Assembly: GCA_937973965.1 (NCBI GenBank)
Contig: CALJJQ010000022.1
Location: 24,996 to 88,995, forward strand
DNA length: 64,000 bases
Direction of reading: 5' to 3'
Origin: an uncultured Calothrix sp.
Lineage (GTDB): Bacteria > Cyanobacteriota > Cyanobacteriia > Cyanobacteriales > Nostocaceae
Of the stretch, positions 46,635 to 57,304 are shown piece by piece. Within the stretch, counting starts at the first letter, position 1. Each line of letters begins with the position of its first letter. Position numbers and translations under genes: made by a program. Below the pieces are notes generated by a model. The model saw nothing but the letters and a program-made list of their open reading frames with translations. It made no database searches and was not told the DNA's origin.

Positions 46635-48653
46635 TTAATTGCGATCGCGTAATAAATCCTCAATCACCTTAGCTGTGATCCATTCAGGGGACTGGTCGGG
46701 GGTTTTGTCCCGTTGTGTGCGTAACAATCTTAACGCGGTTTCCTCATCACCTTGTAATAATTCGAGTAACTCTCGTTCTAATTCCGGCAATTTTTTGAGC
46801 CGTTTACTCTTCATCCGTTCCGGACTTCCAGTGGGAATGGAAGCGATTAACTTGCGTGTGTATTCCTGTTGGGGTGTGCGATAAATACTTTCAGCTTTGC
46901 CTTGTTCGACAATTTCTCCCCGATTCATCACCAAAATGCGATCGCTCATAAATTTGACCACACTTAAATCGTGGGAAATAAAAATATAGGTCAAGCCAAA
47001 TTCCCGTTGTAATTCTTTTAACAAGTTCAAAACCTGGGCTTGAACGGATACGTCTAGGGCAGACACGGACTCATCACATATAATAAACTTGGGATTTAAT
47101 GCCAAAGCCCTAGCAATACAAATTCTCTGTCGTTGTCCTCCGGAAAATTGATGGGGATAGCGATTAATAGCATCCGCACTTAAACCCACCCGTTCTAGTA
47201 AATAGGCAACCCGTTCTAAACGCTGTTGACGGGAATTACCCTGCTTGTGAATTACCATCGGTTCCATGACCGCATCCCCCACCTTCATCCGGGGGTCTAA
47301 AGCTGCAAAGGGGTTTTGAAACACAATTTGCATTTCTCGACGCAATTTTTGTAATTCCTGTCCCTTCAAATGGGTAATATCACACTGATCAAAAATAATT
47401 TGACCAGCAGTCGGTTCAATCAACCGTAATAACGTCCTCACCAAAGTTGTTTTTCCACAACCCGACTCACCCACCAACCCCAGGGTTTCCCCCTGCTTAA
47501 TCTCAAAGGAAACATTATTAACCGCCATAAAATAACGCTTTGTTCCCCCAAATACCCCCTTAACCGGATAGGCTACCTGTAAATTCCGCACCTCCACCAA
47601 AGCTGGTTGGGAATCTAAATACCGCAAACGCTGTTCAATTTCCGCACTGGAGACTTCAATCGGTTGGTGGGGTTGCTGAGGACGAATCACAATCTCCCCA
47701 TCCTCCGATTCCTCCACCTGCATATAATCCGACACCGTTAACAGTTTTTCTGGGTGCTTTTCCAAGGTGGGACGACAAGCAACCAATCCCTTCGTATAGG
47801 GGTGTTGGGGATTTTGAAAAATATCCACCGCATCCCCATATTCAACTATTTTCCCTCGATACATCACCGCAACTTGATCGGCAATTTCGGCAATTAAACC
47901 TAAATCATGGGTAATAAAAATCATTCCCATCTGCCGACGGATTTGTAACTCCCGCATCAATTCAATAATTGTCGCCTGTACAGTCACATCCAGAGCGGTT
48001 GTAGGTTCATCGGCAATCAGCAACAACGGATTACAGGAAATCGCCATTGCAATCATCACCCGTTGTAATTGTCCCCCGGAAAGTTGGTGGGGAAAACGAT
48101 TTAGAATTGATTCCTTGTGCTGATAAATTACCTCCCGTAACTTAGCCTCATCCTGGGGATTTATACCTGTTTGAATATATTCTTGACGCAACTGCTCATC
48201 AGTTGGTAATAACTTGACCTCCTGTAACCCAGATAAAGCCTTTTGTTTAGCCTCCCCCGCAGTCACATTTTGATGACGTAAAATAGCCTCCGTCATCTGA
48301 AAACCAATCGTATAGACGGGATTGAGGGAACTCATGGGTTCTTGAAATATCATCGCAATATCCCCACCTCGATACAACTGCATTTCCTCCGGTGGGAGCG
48401 ATCGCAAATTAATCGGTTTACTATCCGGTTGGCTAGAAAACAAAATATCCCCACCACTCACCCGTCCCGGACTTTGCACCAAACCCATCACAGCCAAAGA
48501 AGTCACCGACTTTCCACTCCCCGACTCCCCCACAATCCCCAAAGTCTGACCGCGACGGACTTGAAAGGAAATACCGTCAACAGCCTTAACGCTTTTACCA
48601 TCACCTGAAAACTCAACTTGTAAATTCCGTACATCGAGAATCGTGTCTTGCAT
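46635..48653 (-). CDS. Dipeptide/oligopeptide ABC transporter ATPase with two fused nucleotide-binding domains
   Basis: A 672 aa fused pair of ABC ATPases, like GsiA/DppD-DppF fusions, energising uptake of peptides or related compounds. Domain 1: Walker [12 protein letters not shown], signature [12 protein letters not shown], Walker [13 protein letters not shown]. Domain 2: [13 protein letters not shown], signature [15 protein letters not shown], Walker [13 protein letters not shown]. After each is the oligopeptide-type zinc-less C-terminal extension ([21 protein letters not shown]). The chosen start gives [15 protein letters not shown]; a longer frame begins at 48713. No permease or binding-protein genes are adjacent. 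Confidence 0.92.
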   Translation of the reverse strand: MQDTILDVRNLQVEFSGDGKSVKAVDGISFQVRRGQTLGIVGESGSGKSVTSLAVMGLVQSPGRVSGGDILFSSQPDSKPINLRSLPPEEMQLYRGGDIAMIFQEPMSSLNPVYTIGFQMTEAILRHQNVTAGEAKQKALSGLQEVKLLPTDEQLRQEYIQTGINPQDEAKLREVIYQHKESILNRFPHQLSGGQLQRVMIAMAISCNPLLLIADEPTTALDVTVQATIIELMRELQIRRQMGMIFITHDLGLIAEIADQVAVMYRGKIVEYGDAVDIFQNPQHPYTKGLVACRPTLEKHPEKLLTVSDYMQVEESEDGEIVIRPQQPHQPIEVSSAEIEQRLRYLDSQPALVEVRNLQVAYPVKGVFGGTKRYFMAVNNVSFEIKQGETLGLVGESGCGKTTLVRTLLRLIEPTAGQIIFDQCDITHLKGQELQKLRREMQIVFQNPFAALDPRMKVGDAVMEPMVIHKQGNSRQQRLERVAYLLERVGLSADAINRYPHQFSGGQRQRICIARALALNPKFIICDESVSALDVSVQAQVLNLLKELQREFGLTYIFISHDLSVVKFMSDRILVMNRGEIVEQGKAESIYRTPQQEYTRKLIASIPTGSPERMKSKRLKKLPELERELLELLQGDEETALRLLRTQRDKTPDQSPEWITAKVIEDLLRDRN

Positions 48654-49099
48654 GGAAGTCGGGTATGAAACTTTACTAAAAATTAACTGAGATTTTAACA
48701 AGAGTTTTCCCATATTTGTAGTTTATTTGGAAAATTACCAGCAAAGGAATGGGAAACAGGTAATGGGAAAAAATGACATCGTAGAGACGTAGCAACGCTA
48801 AGTCTCTACAATAATTCTGTTTTTCATACAAATTCATAAAAAATGTCAAAAATTATCATTCATGCCGAAATTCAGTAACACCCGTTTACTTTTAGGGAGT
48901 AGGGAGTAGGAAACAGGGAGGAGAAAGAAAACTAAGTCACTACTCAACGCTTACCGTTAACTCGTGAGAAATGCAGGTTTAGCTTAAACAGCAAGAATCC
49001 TCACATTTACCGCTGTCAAAAGTTCTGTTGCAAAAGGGGATGAATCAGGCAGATGGGGAGGTAGACTGAACAATAGCAGAAATTTTGCCCATGAAAATT
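48654..49099. other. Divergent spacer with palindrome
   Basis: Region between the ABC ATPase gene and pcyA. A GAGACG-family palindrome, GTAGAGACGTAGC-aac-GCTAAGTCTCTAC, lies at 48781-48809, and a GGGAGTAGGGAGTAGG heptamer run near 48896-48912. No gene or confident promoter. Confidence 0.5.
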
Positions 49100-49858
49100 A
49101 TGTCAGCAAGTTCTTCGATTCCATCTTTACGTCAGCAGCAACACCCTCTAATTCGTCAATTAGCGAACTCCATTGAAGCCACATGGCAACAAAACCTGGA
49201 ATTATCACCCTATGATTTACCCGCAGAATTAGGCTATGTGGAAGGTAAATTAGAGGGAGAAAAATTAATCATCGAAAATCGCTGCTACCAAACCCCCCAG
49301 TTTCGCAAGATGCATATGGAACTAGCACGGGTGGGAAATATGTTAGATATCCTCCATTGTGTGATGTTCCCCCGTCCGGAATACGATTTACCCATGTTTG
49401 GTTGTGACCTGGTGGGAGGACGGGGACAAATCAGTGCAGCGATTGTGGATTTATCTCCCGTGGGTTCCCACCATGTTTTACCAGGTGTTTATACTAGTGC
49501 TTTAGCAACATTACCCACGGTGAATTTCACTCAACCACGGGAACTACCTGCTTGGGGGGATATTTTCTCGGAATTCTGCCTGTTTATTAAACCAGAAAAT
49601 CCAGAGGAAGAACAATTATTTTTACAACGGGTCGTCGATTATTTAACCATTCATTGTCAAAATGCGCGGTCATCCCAACCTGTTCCTCCCCAACAAGCGA
49701 CGGAAATTTTGGCTGGACAGCGTAATTATTGCACCAAACAACAAAAAAATGATAAAACCAGACGGGTATTAGAAAAAGCCTTTGGCTCAAAATGGGCAGA
49801 ACATTATATGACAACGGTATTATTTGATTTGCCAGAAGAAGTTTCTACTTTATCCTAA
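49100..49858 (+). CDS. pcyA: Phycocyanobilin:ferredoxin oxidoreductase
   Basis: A 252 aa cytoplasmic enzyme that reduces biliverdin IXalpha by four electrons from ferredoxin to phycocyanobilin, the chromophore of phycobilisomes and phytochromes. The conserved blocks [74 protein letters not shown] (with the active-site His and Asp) and [21 protein letters not shown] are all present. I chose the ATG giving [14 protein letters not shown], whose length fits the family; an ATG 9 bases earlier is possible. Confidence 0.96.
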   Translation: MSASSSIPSLRQQQHPLIRQLANSIEATWQQNLELSPYDLPAELGYVEGKLEGEKLIIENRCYQTPQFRKMHMELARVGNMLDILHCVMFPRPEYDLPMFGCDLVGGRGQISAAIVDLSPVGSHHVLPGVYTSALATLPTVNFTQPRELPAWGDIFSEFCLFIKPENPEEEQLFLQRVVDYLTIHCQNARSSQPVPPQQATEILAGQRNYCTKQQKNDKTRRVLEKAFGSKWAEHYMTTVLFDLPEEVSTLS

Positions 49859-50600
49859 ATTCAGACTGTTCTAAATAGTTCAATCGTTCTCATTGTGAAC
49901 ACAAACCCCATAAAGTTGCTATATCTAGCACGCTGAGTAAGTTGAAACTCCCATAATCGCATAACTATTTGATCTGCTGTTGACGGCTAGCGATTAACAG
50001 GTAAAAGTCATCAATCAAAAGTAGTGAATATACAACTTAATACCAATTTTAGATGAAGCTGCATATAATTTCTTTGCATGTCACTGCGTAGCTTGCTTTT
50101 TGCTCCCGCATTCCGGAATGAAGTGGAACACGATAATTTTCGCAACTCGTTAACGTTGAAGATTATGAAATTGCTTCGTCGTTCCTCCTCACTCCGGACA
50201 ACTTGGTATTAAGGGTGGCTTGGCATCTAAGAAAAATATATTCATATAATAGAAGTTTTGAGTTTTTTCCAGTCAAGTATTCCCAATTACGGTGATATGC
50301 CCTATATATACCTAGTAGGTAATTTAGGACTTTATACACTTTTAGAATCTGATTTTGCTCTCAAAATGGAAAATCAGAATCTCAAAGCTGGATAAAAATA
50401 GGACAAATTGAGCTATGTAGTCCTTGACTTACAAGGGTTTATCATCCAAAATCTCAAATTGAAAACCCTGAAAACCCTCTACAAAGGTATAAAATTGCCT
50501 TTCGACCTCACAGTAAGCTCTGCGTGTCTACGCCATGATACAAACGAAGTCCTGTGATTATCACCCAACTAAGCTGAACTAATCCCTATCTAACCCCAGA
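49859..50600. other. Intergenic region, no gene seen
   Basis: About 740 bases. It contains a fragment like the GTAGCTTGCTT repeat near 50087-50100 and a small ATTCCGGAAT palindrome near 50110. I find no tRNA, small RNA or coding signal that I can support. Confidence 0.4.
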
Positions 50601-51170
50601 ATGCAAACAGTAACTAACCACATCCCCCAATCTGACTATCCAGCAACGGTTCCACTGTCGGTGTATCGTGATTTAGCAGTGGAATTACAAGCTGCACAAG
50701 CAAGATTACGACAGATAGAAAAGCAAAATCTGCAACTTTTCCAGGAAAATCAGCAACTACGTCAGGAAATTCACAATGTAGTCCAGGCTTTGATGCACTT
50801 GCAAAATATCGCAAATAGTGGTATCGCAACCCCAGGCAATCCCCAACCTCATTATGGGGGGAAAGAAGAATTTCCTACATTTGGTCATGCTGGTGGTCAG
50901 CAACCAACAAAAACAAAACCTCAAGTGACTAAAGTACCTCGTTCAGTCCAAGCAAAACGGAAATCTCGTAAAAACCCTTCAGTCTACATTCCCCAACCAC
51001 AACCAGTTTATGTGGAAGAACAGGAGATTAGCTACTACAGTGATTCCGAACCAGAAAAATCAGCCATCCATAGCTGGTGGATATTGCTAGCGATCGCATT
51101 TATTTTAGTCTCTGCCTTTGGTGCTGGCTACTTGGTGGTCAAACCCTTGATTGATAGTCAAACACGCTAA
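50601..51170 (+). CDS. Coiled-coil protein with C-terminal membrane anchor
   Basis: A 189 aa protein I cannot name. Residues about 22-70 form a clear coiled coil (VELQAAQARLRQIEKQN, then LQLFQENQQLRQEIHNVV). Residues 75-150 are Pro/Gln/Lys-rich and probably disordered, with a basic patch QAKRKSRKN. Residues about 158-182 are one transmembrane helix (WILLAIAFILVSAFGAGYLVV), leaving a short tail. The topology suggests a tail-anchored cytoplasmic protein. It is 400 bases upstream of glnB on the same strand; a functional link is not evident. Confidence 0.75.
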   Translation: MQTVTNHIPQSDYPATVPLSVYRDLAVELQAAQARLRQIEKQNLQLFQENQQLRQEIHNVVQALMHLQNIANSGIATPGNPQPHYGGKEEFPTFGHAGGQQPTKTKPQVTKVPRSVQAKRKSRKNPSVYIPQPQPVYVEEQEISYYSDSEPEKSAIHSWWILLAIAFILVSAFGAGYLVVKPLIDSQTR

Positions 51171-51429
51171 TACCTCAAATTCATATATGAGTATGTTTGG
51201 TTTTTCATTCTAAACTCGTAAATATCAGTAATTTTGGGGATATTGAAAATATTAAAAAAACTACTCAAAAGTGGTAGATTAACGAATAATTACGGGATAC
51301 TGAGATGGATATAGGAGTTCAACTTAAGCAATGTTTACAATGCACAGATATAGGTTGATAAATTGAAGCAGAGTGGAACTGACTGAAAATCGTGGTTTTA
51401 TCGTCTATTTTCGTGGGGACTGATATTCA

Positions 51430-51464
51430 CCTGTGAGTTGGTTGTCAAAAAACAACCTTACAGG
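51430..51464 (+). promoter_or_regulatory. Strong hairpin in the glnB leader
   Basis: CCTGT...ACAGG outer pairs and a GGTTGT-caaaaa-ACAACC inner stem, about 107 bases before the glnB start. The downstream arm can alternatively pair as CAACCT-tac-AGGTTG, giving two mutually exclusive folds. A role in attenuation or RNA stability is inferred from the position only. No clear GTA-N8-TAC NtcA site was found nearby. Confidence 0.4.
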
Positions 51465-51567
51465 TTGGTTTCTTGCACAAATAATCTGGTTAGATAGTAA
51501 AACAAAGCAAATGACACACCAACACCAATAAACTGGAGTCAAATCAAACTTCAAACTGGAGACTTAA

Positions 51568-51909
<342 letters not shown>

Positions 51910-52373
51910 CCATAAATAACAGACACTGTGGTTTAATTCCCCTGAATTTTTCACGACTTATCTTGCGAACAGTTTGCTAGAGCGCTGTACCTTAAGGGGA
52001 AAAACCTTTCTTTGCCTATAGCCATGTACCATCACCCAAGGGTACTTTGGTAGTTTGTCCAGTTTTGTTTTTGTTTTTAACCGTTTTTAGTGTAACTGTA
52101 ATTACATACCTCAGTTTATCCTCCAACTCAAGTTAGGGGGATTTTACGATTATTGGGAATGAGGAATTGGTAATTGGATTATTTCCGATTACCTACTTGC
52201 CAAAATTCTCCCAAACTGCCGCCTTCCGTAATTTTTGGCAATATAAATTAATACTTATTCATATAACAGAGAGACATCCTCACAATTTCCTCAAAATCTT
52301 TTTCTACTTTGATAGTAGAGCCAGGGTTAGGCTCGACATCCAAAAAACTCAAAGCATATTTTGAGGAATAGAT
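51910..52373. other. Intergenic region between glnB and hsp20
   Basis: No gene. A TACCA...TGGTA inverted repeat around 52027-52052 may form a weak hairpin after glnB. No CIRCE element (TTAGCACTC-N9-GAGTGCTAA) was found before hsp20. Confidence 0.4.
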
Positions 52374-53042
52374 ATGTCTTTAATACACTGGGAACCGCTC
52401 AAAGAACTAAATACCCTCCGTCAACAAATGAATCGGTTGTTTGATGAAATCATGCATCCGGAGTCAACACAGGGGATATTCCCAAAAATGGATAATTTGG
52501 CTTGGAATCCAGCCATTGAATTGAAAGAAACAGATCGAGATATTATTTTGAAAATCCAAGTACCAGGGATAGACGCGAAGGATTTGGATATACAAGTCAG
52601 CGAAAATGCAGTTGCGATCGCCGGGGAGTATGAGGAGGAGAAAACCAGCGATACAAAAGGTTATTATCGGTCTGAATTTAGTTACGGCAAATTTCAACGG
52701 ATTGTTCCGTTACCAGTAAACGTTAAACAAGAACAGGTTGCAGCCAATATTAAAGATGGAATAGTCACATTGACTATACCCAAAGCAGAAATATCTCCAC
52801 GTAATGTGGTGAAAGTGGATTTAAGTGTTCAAGAAAAAGCCAGAGAAGCAATGGCAGAAGAACGCTTACAAGCCAATATGCAAGAACGAGCTACAGAAGA
52901 ATTAGCAAGAAACAATACCGAACATATTGACGAAGCTGCAAGAGCAGCAATGGTGGAAAAGCGTCTGCATCAAGAACATTTAGAAGAAACAATGCATACT
53001 CGCGCAGCAAAGGAAGTGGGTATTGATCCGGTTGCAAAATAG
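52374..53042 (+). CDS. Hsp20/alpha-crystallin small heat-shock protein with long C-terminal tail
   Basis: A 222 aa chaperone. Residues about 1-42 match the usual N terminus (MSLIHWEPLKELNTLRQQMNRLFDEI). The alpha-crystallin domain spans about 43-143 (WNPAIELKETDRDIILKIQVPGIDAKDLDI, AIAGEYEEE, YGKFQRIVPLPVNVKQEQVAANIKDGIVTLTIPKAE). Ordinary homologues stop near 150. Here a further 70 residues form a charged helical tail with two similar units (AREAMAEERLQANMQERATEEL and ARAAMVEKRLHQEHLEETMH). A GAGGAAT site precedes the ATG. The small gene at 53084 follows after 41 bases. Confidence 0.9.
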   Translation: MSLIHWEPLKELNTLRQQMNRLFDEIMHPESTQGIFPKMDNLAWNPAIELKETDRDIILKIQVPGIDAKDLDIQVSENAVAIAGEYEEEKTSDTKGYYRSEFSYGKFQRIVPLPVNVKQEQVAANIKDGIVTLTIPKAEISPRNVVKVDLSVQEKAREAMAEERLQANMQERATEELARNNTEHIDEAARAAMVEKRLHQEHLEETMHTRAAKEVGIDPVAK

Positions 53043-53083
53043 TTTCCAGTGGCTAAACCCAGAAAAATCAAGAGGACAAAGGT

Positions 53084-53260
53084 ATGACTGACAACACGAC
53101 CCGGAAGGCTTTTTGGCAAGCAATCATAGAAATTCCTCAAAAAGTGATTAATTTTATTTCTGGAGGTGTGAAGAGAATTTTTACACCCGCAGATGACAAC
53201 TATCCAGAAGTCGGAACCCAACCCTTTGAAGGTGAACCAGCTGAAAAGAAAAATTACTAG
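53084..53260 (+). CDS. Small protein downstream of hsp20
   Basis: A 58 aa protein, 41 bases after hsp20 with a GAGG ribosome binding site 8 bases before its ATG, so likely co-transcribed. MTDNTTRKAFWQAIIEIPQK is followed by VINFISGGVKRIFTPADDNYP and an acidic tail PFEGEPAEKKNY. The first 35 residues would make an amphipathic helix. It is not a family I can name; the context suggests a stress-related or membrane-surface role, but this is inference. Confidence 0.65.
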   Translation: MTDNTTRKAFWQAIIEIPQKVINFISGGVKRIFTPADDNYPEVGTQPFEGEPAEKKNY

Positions 53261-53611
53261 TACTCCAATTTTGATAGCCTAAAAAAGGCACCTAGTAACG
53301 CTAGTCTACGACAACCCTGCGAGCATCTTTGTCTTAAAGCTTGTTTGAGGCTAGAGCCGCAACTACGAAACCATAAGAACCTATGCGATAGACCACTAGA
53401 TAGCATTTGAGATTTTGGATTATCGTGCGGGTAAGTGTAGGCAAATATCATTACCGTTAGGCTAGGTTTTGAGTATTTTGGCTAATTGAATTTGAATTAT
53501 TGAGTTTACACCCTATTTTTCCTCAAGAGCAGCTATTGTTGTACTTTTGATTGATGTAGACGCGGTATAACTGCGTCTTTAATTTTAGGAGTTTAGGTAA
53601 ACCCGATTTAT
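53261..53611. other. Spacer with a degenerate palindrome
   Basis: Convergent region between the hsp20 pair and the acyltransferase gene. A decayed GAGACG-family palindrome (GTAGACGCGGTATAACTGCG) lies at 53556-53579. A TGAGATTTTGGATT heptamer piece is near 53407. No gene. Confidence 0.5.
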
Positions 53612-54457
53612 TCAAAGCTTGCTAATGGCAACTAACTTATCTAGTTCTGCTTGCATGGTCTCAACTACTAGGTTGTAGCACTCATCAACATAAGCGCGAT
53701 CGCAAGCTGCTTGTTGACCATAGTGGGGAAATTTAATCCCTGGGCAAACATGGGTGTAAATCTGACTTGGCAAGGGTATATTGGGTAATGGACCAATCCC
53801 CAACCCCCAAGGTAAACCCAAATAAATCGGAAAAACCTCCGGGTCAAACCCACCTAACCAAGGTATTCCCCAAGAGTTGAGTTGGGCTAAAAAGGGGTAA
53901 ATATCTGCCAACACAAACAAGGTATCATGAGCGCCGACGGAAATGATGGGAATAATCGGTACATTCTCCTGCAAGGCTAACTTAATAAAACCTTTTCTTC
54001 CCGCAAAATAAATTTGATGACGCATAGCATGGGGACGAAACACATCCTGAGCACCACCAGGGTAAACTAAGACACTAGCCCCACTTGCAAAAGCTGCTCT
54101 AGCCATTTTTGGATGGGCAATAATCGCTCCAGATTTAGCAGCCATTTGACTTATGGGATTATCAACAATCCAAGCTTTAGGATGCATCAACCCGTAGACA
54201 GGAGACTCCACACCAAAAATCCGAAACCAGTCATACATCATCATCAGCATGTCCGGTGCAGCCAAACCCCCACTATGGGAACCAACCAGCAAAATCTTTT
54301 CATTTCGAGGTATATTTTCCCAGCCACTCGCTTGGACACGAAAATAATTTTCGTACAGCCAACCCATAAATGGCAGCATCGACTTAATAAATTCGGGATC
54401 GCGTTTCTCTAACGACCATCCAGGCTTTGTTGCATTGATATTTTGTGGTATTGACAT
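53612..54457 (-). CDS. Lysophospholipid/diacylglycerol-type acyltransferase
   Basis: A 281 aa PlsC/DGAT-like membrane-associated acyltransferase. The acyl-transfer motif is LVGSHSGGLAAPDML (His followed by Asp eight residues later, like the HSG(G)xxxxD variant of DGAT/phytyl-ester enzymes rather than classical HX4D). VLVYPGGAQDVFRP is the second block and FIKLALQENVPIIPIISVG the third. The acceptor is unknown. The first ATG gives MSIPQNINATKPGW; an upstream TTG would add 8 residues. It is on the same strand as fcl/gmd further upstream, separated by about 310 bases with a palindrome. Confidence 0.85.
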   Translation of the reverse strand: MSIPQNINATKPGWSLEKRDPEFIKSMLPFMGWLYENYFRVQASGWENIPRNEKILLVGSHSGGLAAPDMLMMMYDWFRIFGVESPVYGLMHPKAWIVDNPISQMAAKSGAIIAHPKMARAAFASGASVLVYPGGAQDVFRPHAMRHQIYFAGRKGFIKLALQENVPIIPIISVGAHDTLFVLADIYPFLAQLNSWGIPWLGGFDPEVFPIYLGLPWGLGIGPLPNIPLPSQIYTHVCPGIKFPHYGQQAACDRAYVDECYNLVVETMQAELDKLVAISKL

Positions 54458-54544
54458 GAATACGATATTCCCAACTGCCAATTGCAGGTTTGCTTATCTT
54501 AATATAATTCAATAAACCTCGTCTCGGTGGAAAATATTAATTTG

Positions 54545-54572
54545 GTAGAGACGCGATATATCGCGTCTCTAC
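54545..54572. repeat. Perfect 28 bp palindrome (GAGACG family)
   Basis: GTAGAGACGCGATA and its complement, identical to the copy at 38022-38049. It sits upstream of the acyltransferase gene and about 200 bases past the fcl stop. Confidence 0.85.
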
Positions 54573-54768
54573 ATGGATGTATTCAAAACATTTTTTAATT
54601 GGTTTTTCCAGCCATAAATCAAAAATAGGACAAGCAAGACTCGTCCTATTGAGAATGATAAATTAAATAGTACTCTGGTAAGTCAGCAAAAGCTGGGTAA
54701 ATGTTGACTACTCCCTGCTCCCCATTCCCTACTCCCTAACCAATTAGAAGTTAGTCAACTACCAGATT

Positions 54769-55713
54769 TTACTGAGCATTTTTACGCCACCAATCAATCG
54801 TATTTTTCAATCCTTCCTCAAACCCAACTTGAGCAGTAAAACCAAATTCTTTTTTAGCTCGTTGAATATCCAAACAGCGTCGGGGTTGTCCATTGGGTTT
54901 ATCAGTTTCCCAAACAATTTCCCCGTCAAAATCCATTAACTTACAAATTAAATTAATTAGATCCTTGATAGAAATTTCGTAACCCGTACCCAAATTCACG
55001 GGTTCAGAACTATTGTAGAACTGCGTACCCATAACAATCCCCCGTGCAGCATCCTCAGAATAGAGGAACTCGCGGGTAGGACTACCATCTCCCCAAACCG
55101 GGAGTTGTTTATCACCCCGCACCTGAGCTTCATGGACTTTACGAATTAAAGCTGGAATTACGTGGGAACTGCGAGGATCGAAATTATCTTCTGGACCATA
55201 CAGATTCACCGGTAGCAAATAGATACCGTTAAACCCGTACTGTTGACGGTAGGATTGGAGTTGAACCAGCAACGCCTTTTTAGCAATACCGTAGGGTGCA
55301 TTAGTTTCCTCTGGATAACCATTCCAGATGTCATCTTCCTTAAACGGAACCGGAGTAAACTTGGGGTAGGCGCAGATAGTGCCAACGCAAACAAACTTTT
55401 CCACACCCGTTTCGTAAGCAGCATGGATCAATTGAGCTCCCATCATCAAGTTGTCGTAGAACAACTCTGCGGGTTTTTCGCGATTTAAACCGATACCACC
55501 TACATGGGCTGCCAAGTGAATGATAACATCCTGCTGGTCAGCAGCCCGTTGACAGTTCTCCATTTTCCGCAAATCGCAATCACGCGATCGCACAATTGTA
55601 ATTTTATCTCTGGTTGCACCCGCCTGACATAATTGCTCAATCACTTGGCGACCTAAAAATCCAGCCCCACCAGTGACGAGAATTCGTTTGTCTTGTAGTT
55701 TTAAGGCGCTCAT
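54769..55713 (-). CDS. fcl: GDP-L-fucose synthase
   Basis: A 314 aa NADPH-dependent epimerase/reductase that turns GDP-4-keto-6-deoxy-mannose into GDP-L-fucose. Rossmann motif [12 protein letters not shown], catalytic region VGTICAYPK and YGIAKK (YxxxK), [23 protein letters not shown] and [17 protein letters not shown] are diagnostic. Normal length. It follows gmd by about 150 bases on the same strand, so the two complete the GDP-fucose pathway for surface polysaccharide. Confidence 0.96.
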   Translation of the reverse strand: MSALKLQDKRILVTGGAGFLGRQVIEQLCQAGATRDKITIVRSRDCDLRKMENCQRAADQQDVIIHLAAHVGGIGLNREKPAELFYDNLMMGAQLIHAAYETGVEKFVCVGTICAYPKFTPVPFKEDDIWNGYPEETNAPYGIAKKALLVQLQSYRQQYGFNGIYLLPVNLYGPEDNFDPRSSHVIPALIRKVHEAQVRGDKQLPVWGDGSPTREFLYSEDAARGIVMGTQFYNSSEPVNLGTGYEISIKDLINLICKLMDFDGEIVWETDKPNGQPRRCLDIQRAKKEFGFTAQVGFEEGLKNTIDWWRKNAQ

Positions 55714-55863
55714 GGTCTCATATATTCCTTATTATCGGTAACTTAAAATAATTAGTAATTCGTAATTAATAATTCGTAATTACGTAGGCGCAAGCCTTGC
55801 CCAACGGCTATTACGAATCATGTAATGACTTAGGTTATTACGAATTACGAATTACGAATTAGT
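55714..55863. repeat. Repeat element between gmd and fcl
   Basis: About 55750-55862 consists of repeated ATTCGTAATTA/ATTACGAATTA units around GTAGGCGCAAGCCTTGCCC, a variant of the dispersed element at 14757-14845 and 46228-46377. No gene. Confidence 0.65.
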
Positions 55864-56943
55864 TTAAAAATGCAATACACCCAACTCTTGACGCACCATC
55901 GCATTATCTTTCACGACATCAGCTAATTTATTATTCGGCGATGATAAACCTAACGCCCGTAAATCCGCTTCTACCATCAGAGCGACAAGTTGTTCAAATG
56001 TTACCGATGGAGTCCAACCCAGTTTTTGTCTGGCTTTAGTCGCATCACCAATCAATAAGTCAACCTCCGCAGGACGTAAATAACGCTCATCGAATTCGAC
56101 ATAATCTTGCCAATTCAAGTTCACATAATTAAAGGCTAAATCCAAAAATTCCCGCACAGTGTGGGTTTCGCCAGTCGCAATCACGTAATCATCTGGCTCA
56201 TCCTGCTGCAACATTAACCACATTGCCCTGACGTAATCCTTGGCATAACCCCAATCACGCTTGGCATCCAGATTACCCATGTAAAGTTTATTCTGTCTAC
56301 CAGCGACAATTCGAGCTACGGCCATTGTAATTTTGCGGGTAACGAAGGTTTCACCACGACGGGGTGATTCGTGGTTAAATAAAATTCCATTACAAGCAAA
56401 CAAATTATAGGATTCGCGGTAATTAACGGTTTGCCAGTGACCGTAAACTTTTGCACAAGCGTAGGGACTACGGGGATAAAAAGGAGTATCTTCTTTTTGG
56501 GGTACTGCCTGTACCAAACCAAACATCTCCGAAGAACCCGCTTGATAAAAGCGGACTTGAATCCCTGTACGCTGCTGGTAATCACGGATAGCTTCTAGGA
56601 GCCTTAATACTCCCATACCGACGGAATCTACTGTATATTCAGGGGAATCAAAGCTAACACGCACATGGGACTGGGCACCAAGATTATAAATTTCTACGGG
56701 CTGAACTTCCTCTAAAATTCGACGCAGGGTAGTACCATCGGTCAAGTCACCATAATGTAAAAATAAACGGGCACCCTCTTTATGGGGGTCTTCATAAACG
56801 TGATCAATCCGATCGGTGTTAAATGTGGAGGTACGGCGAATTATACCGTGGACTTCGTAGCCCCGCTCTAATAAAAATTCACTTAAATAGGAACCATCTT
56901 GACCAGTGATACCAGTAATCAGCGCTCGCTTTTTTTGCGTCAT
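55864..56943 (-). CDS. gmd: GDP-mannose 4,6-dehydratase
   Basis: A 359 aa NADP-dependent dehydratase giving GDP-4-keto-6-deoxy-mannose. [53 protein letters not shown] (catalytic Ser), [14 protein letters not shown] (YxxxK) and [16 protein letters not shown] are all family hallmarks. I start at the ATG giving [11 protein letters not shown]; a 23-codon upstream extension ([10 protein letters not shown]) has no conserved sequence. First gene of the gmd-fcl unit. Confidence 0.97.
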   Translation of the reverse strand: MTQKKRALITGITGQDGSYLSEFLLERGYEVHGIIRRTSTFNTDRIDHVYEDPHKEGARLFLHYGDLTDGTTLRRILEEVQPVEIYNLGAQSHVRVSFDSPEYTVDSVGMGVLRLLEAIRDYQQRTGIQVRFYQAGSSEMFGLVQAVPQKEDTPFYPRSPYACAKVYGHWQTVNYRESYNLFACNGILFNHESPRRGETFVTRKITMAVARIVAGRQNKLYMGNLDAKRDWGYAKDYVRAMWLMLQQDEPDDYVIATGETHTVREFLDLAFNYVNLNWQDYVEFDERYLRPAEVDLLIGDATKARQKLGWTPSVTFEQLVALMVEADLRALGLSSPNNKLADVVKDNAMVRQELGVLHF

Positions 56944-57304
56944 GCTAAATATTCCTTGTAGTGTTAATGAAGAATTATAGACACATGCAACCTGGTATAA
57001 GTTAGCAAGCAAAGGCTTGATTTCCCAATCGAAAAACTACTAGTATTGGTAGCCCGCCTTGATTGGGTTGGTAAATCCACTTACGGGAAATGTCTATATT
57101 TGCTCAACCCATACTAGCCTAACTGTCAGGAATGTTCCCACCCTGGGCAAAGTCGCTGATTTTGATTAAAAATTAAATTATTACTGTAAATTGTGAAGAT
57201 TGCATAAATTTATGCGTTTTTTTGCAAAGAAAAATTAAGTTGCTCGTTTTAGTCTGTGTGGTAATATGTCACGGTTTAATCTGAATCTGGGATAATGTTT
57301 GCCG

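Noticed and set aside
50041..50220. Possible small RNA or IS remnant around GCATTCCGGAATG
   Set aside because: Only a 10 bp palindrome and a short match to a dispersed repeat; no further structure or coding signal.
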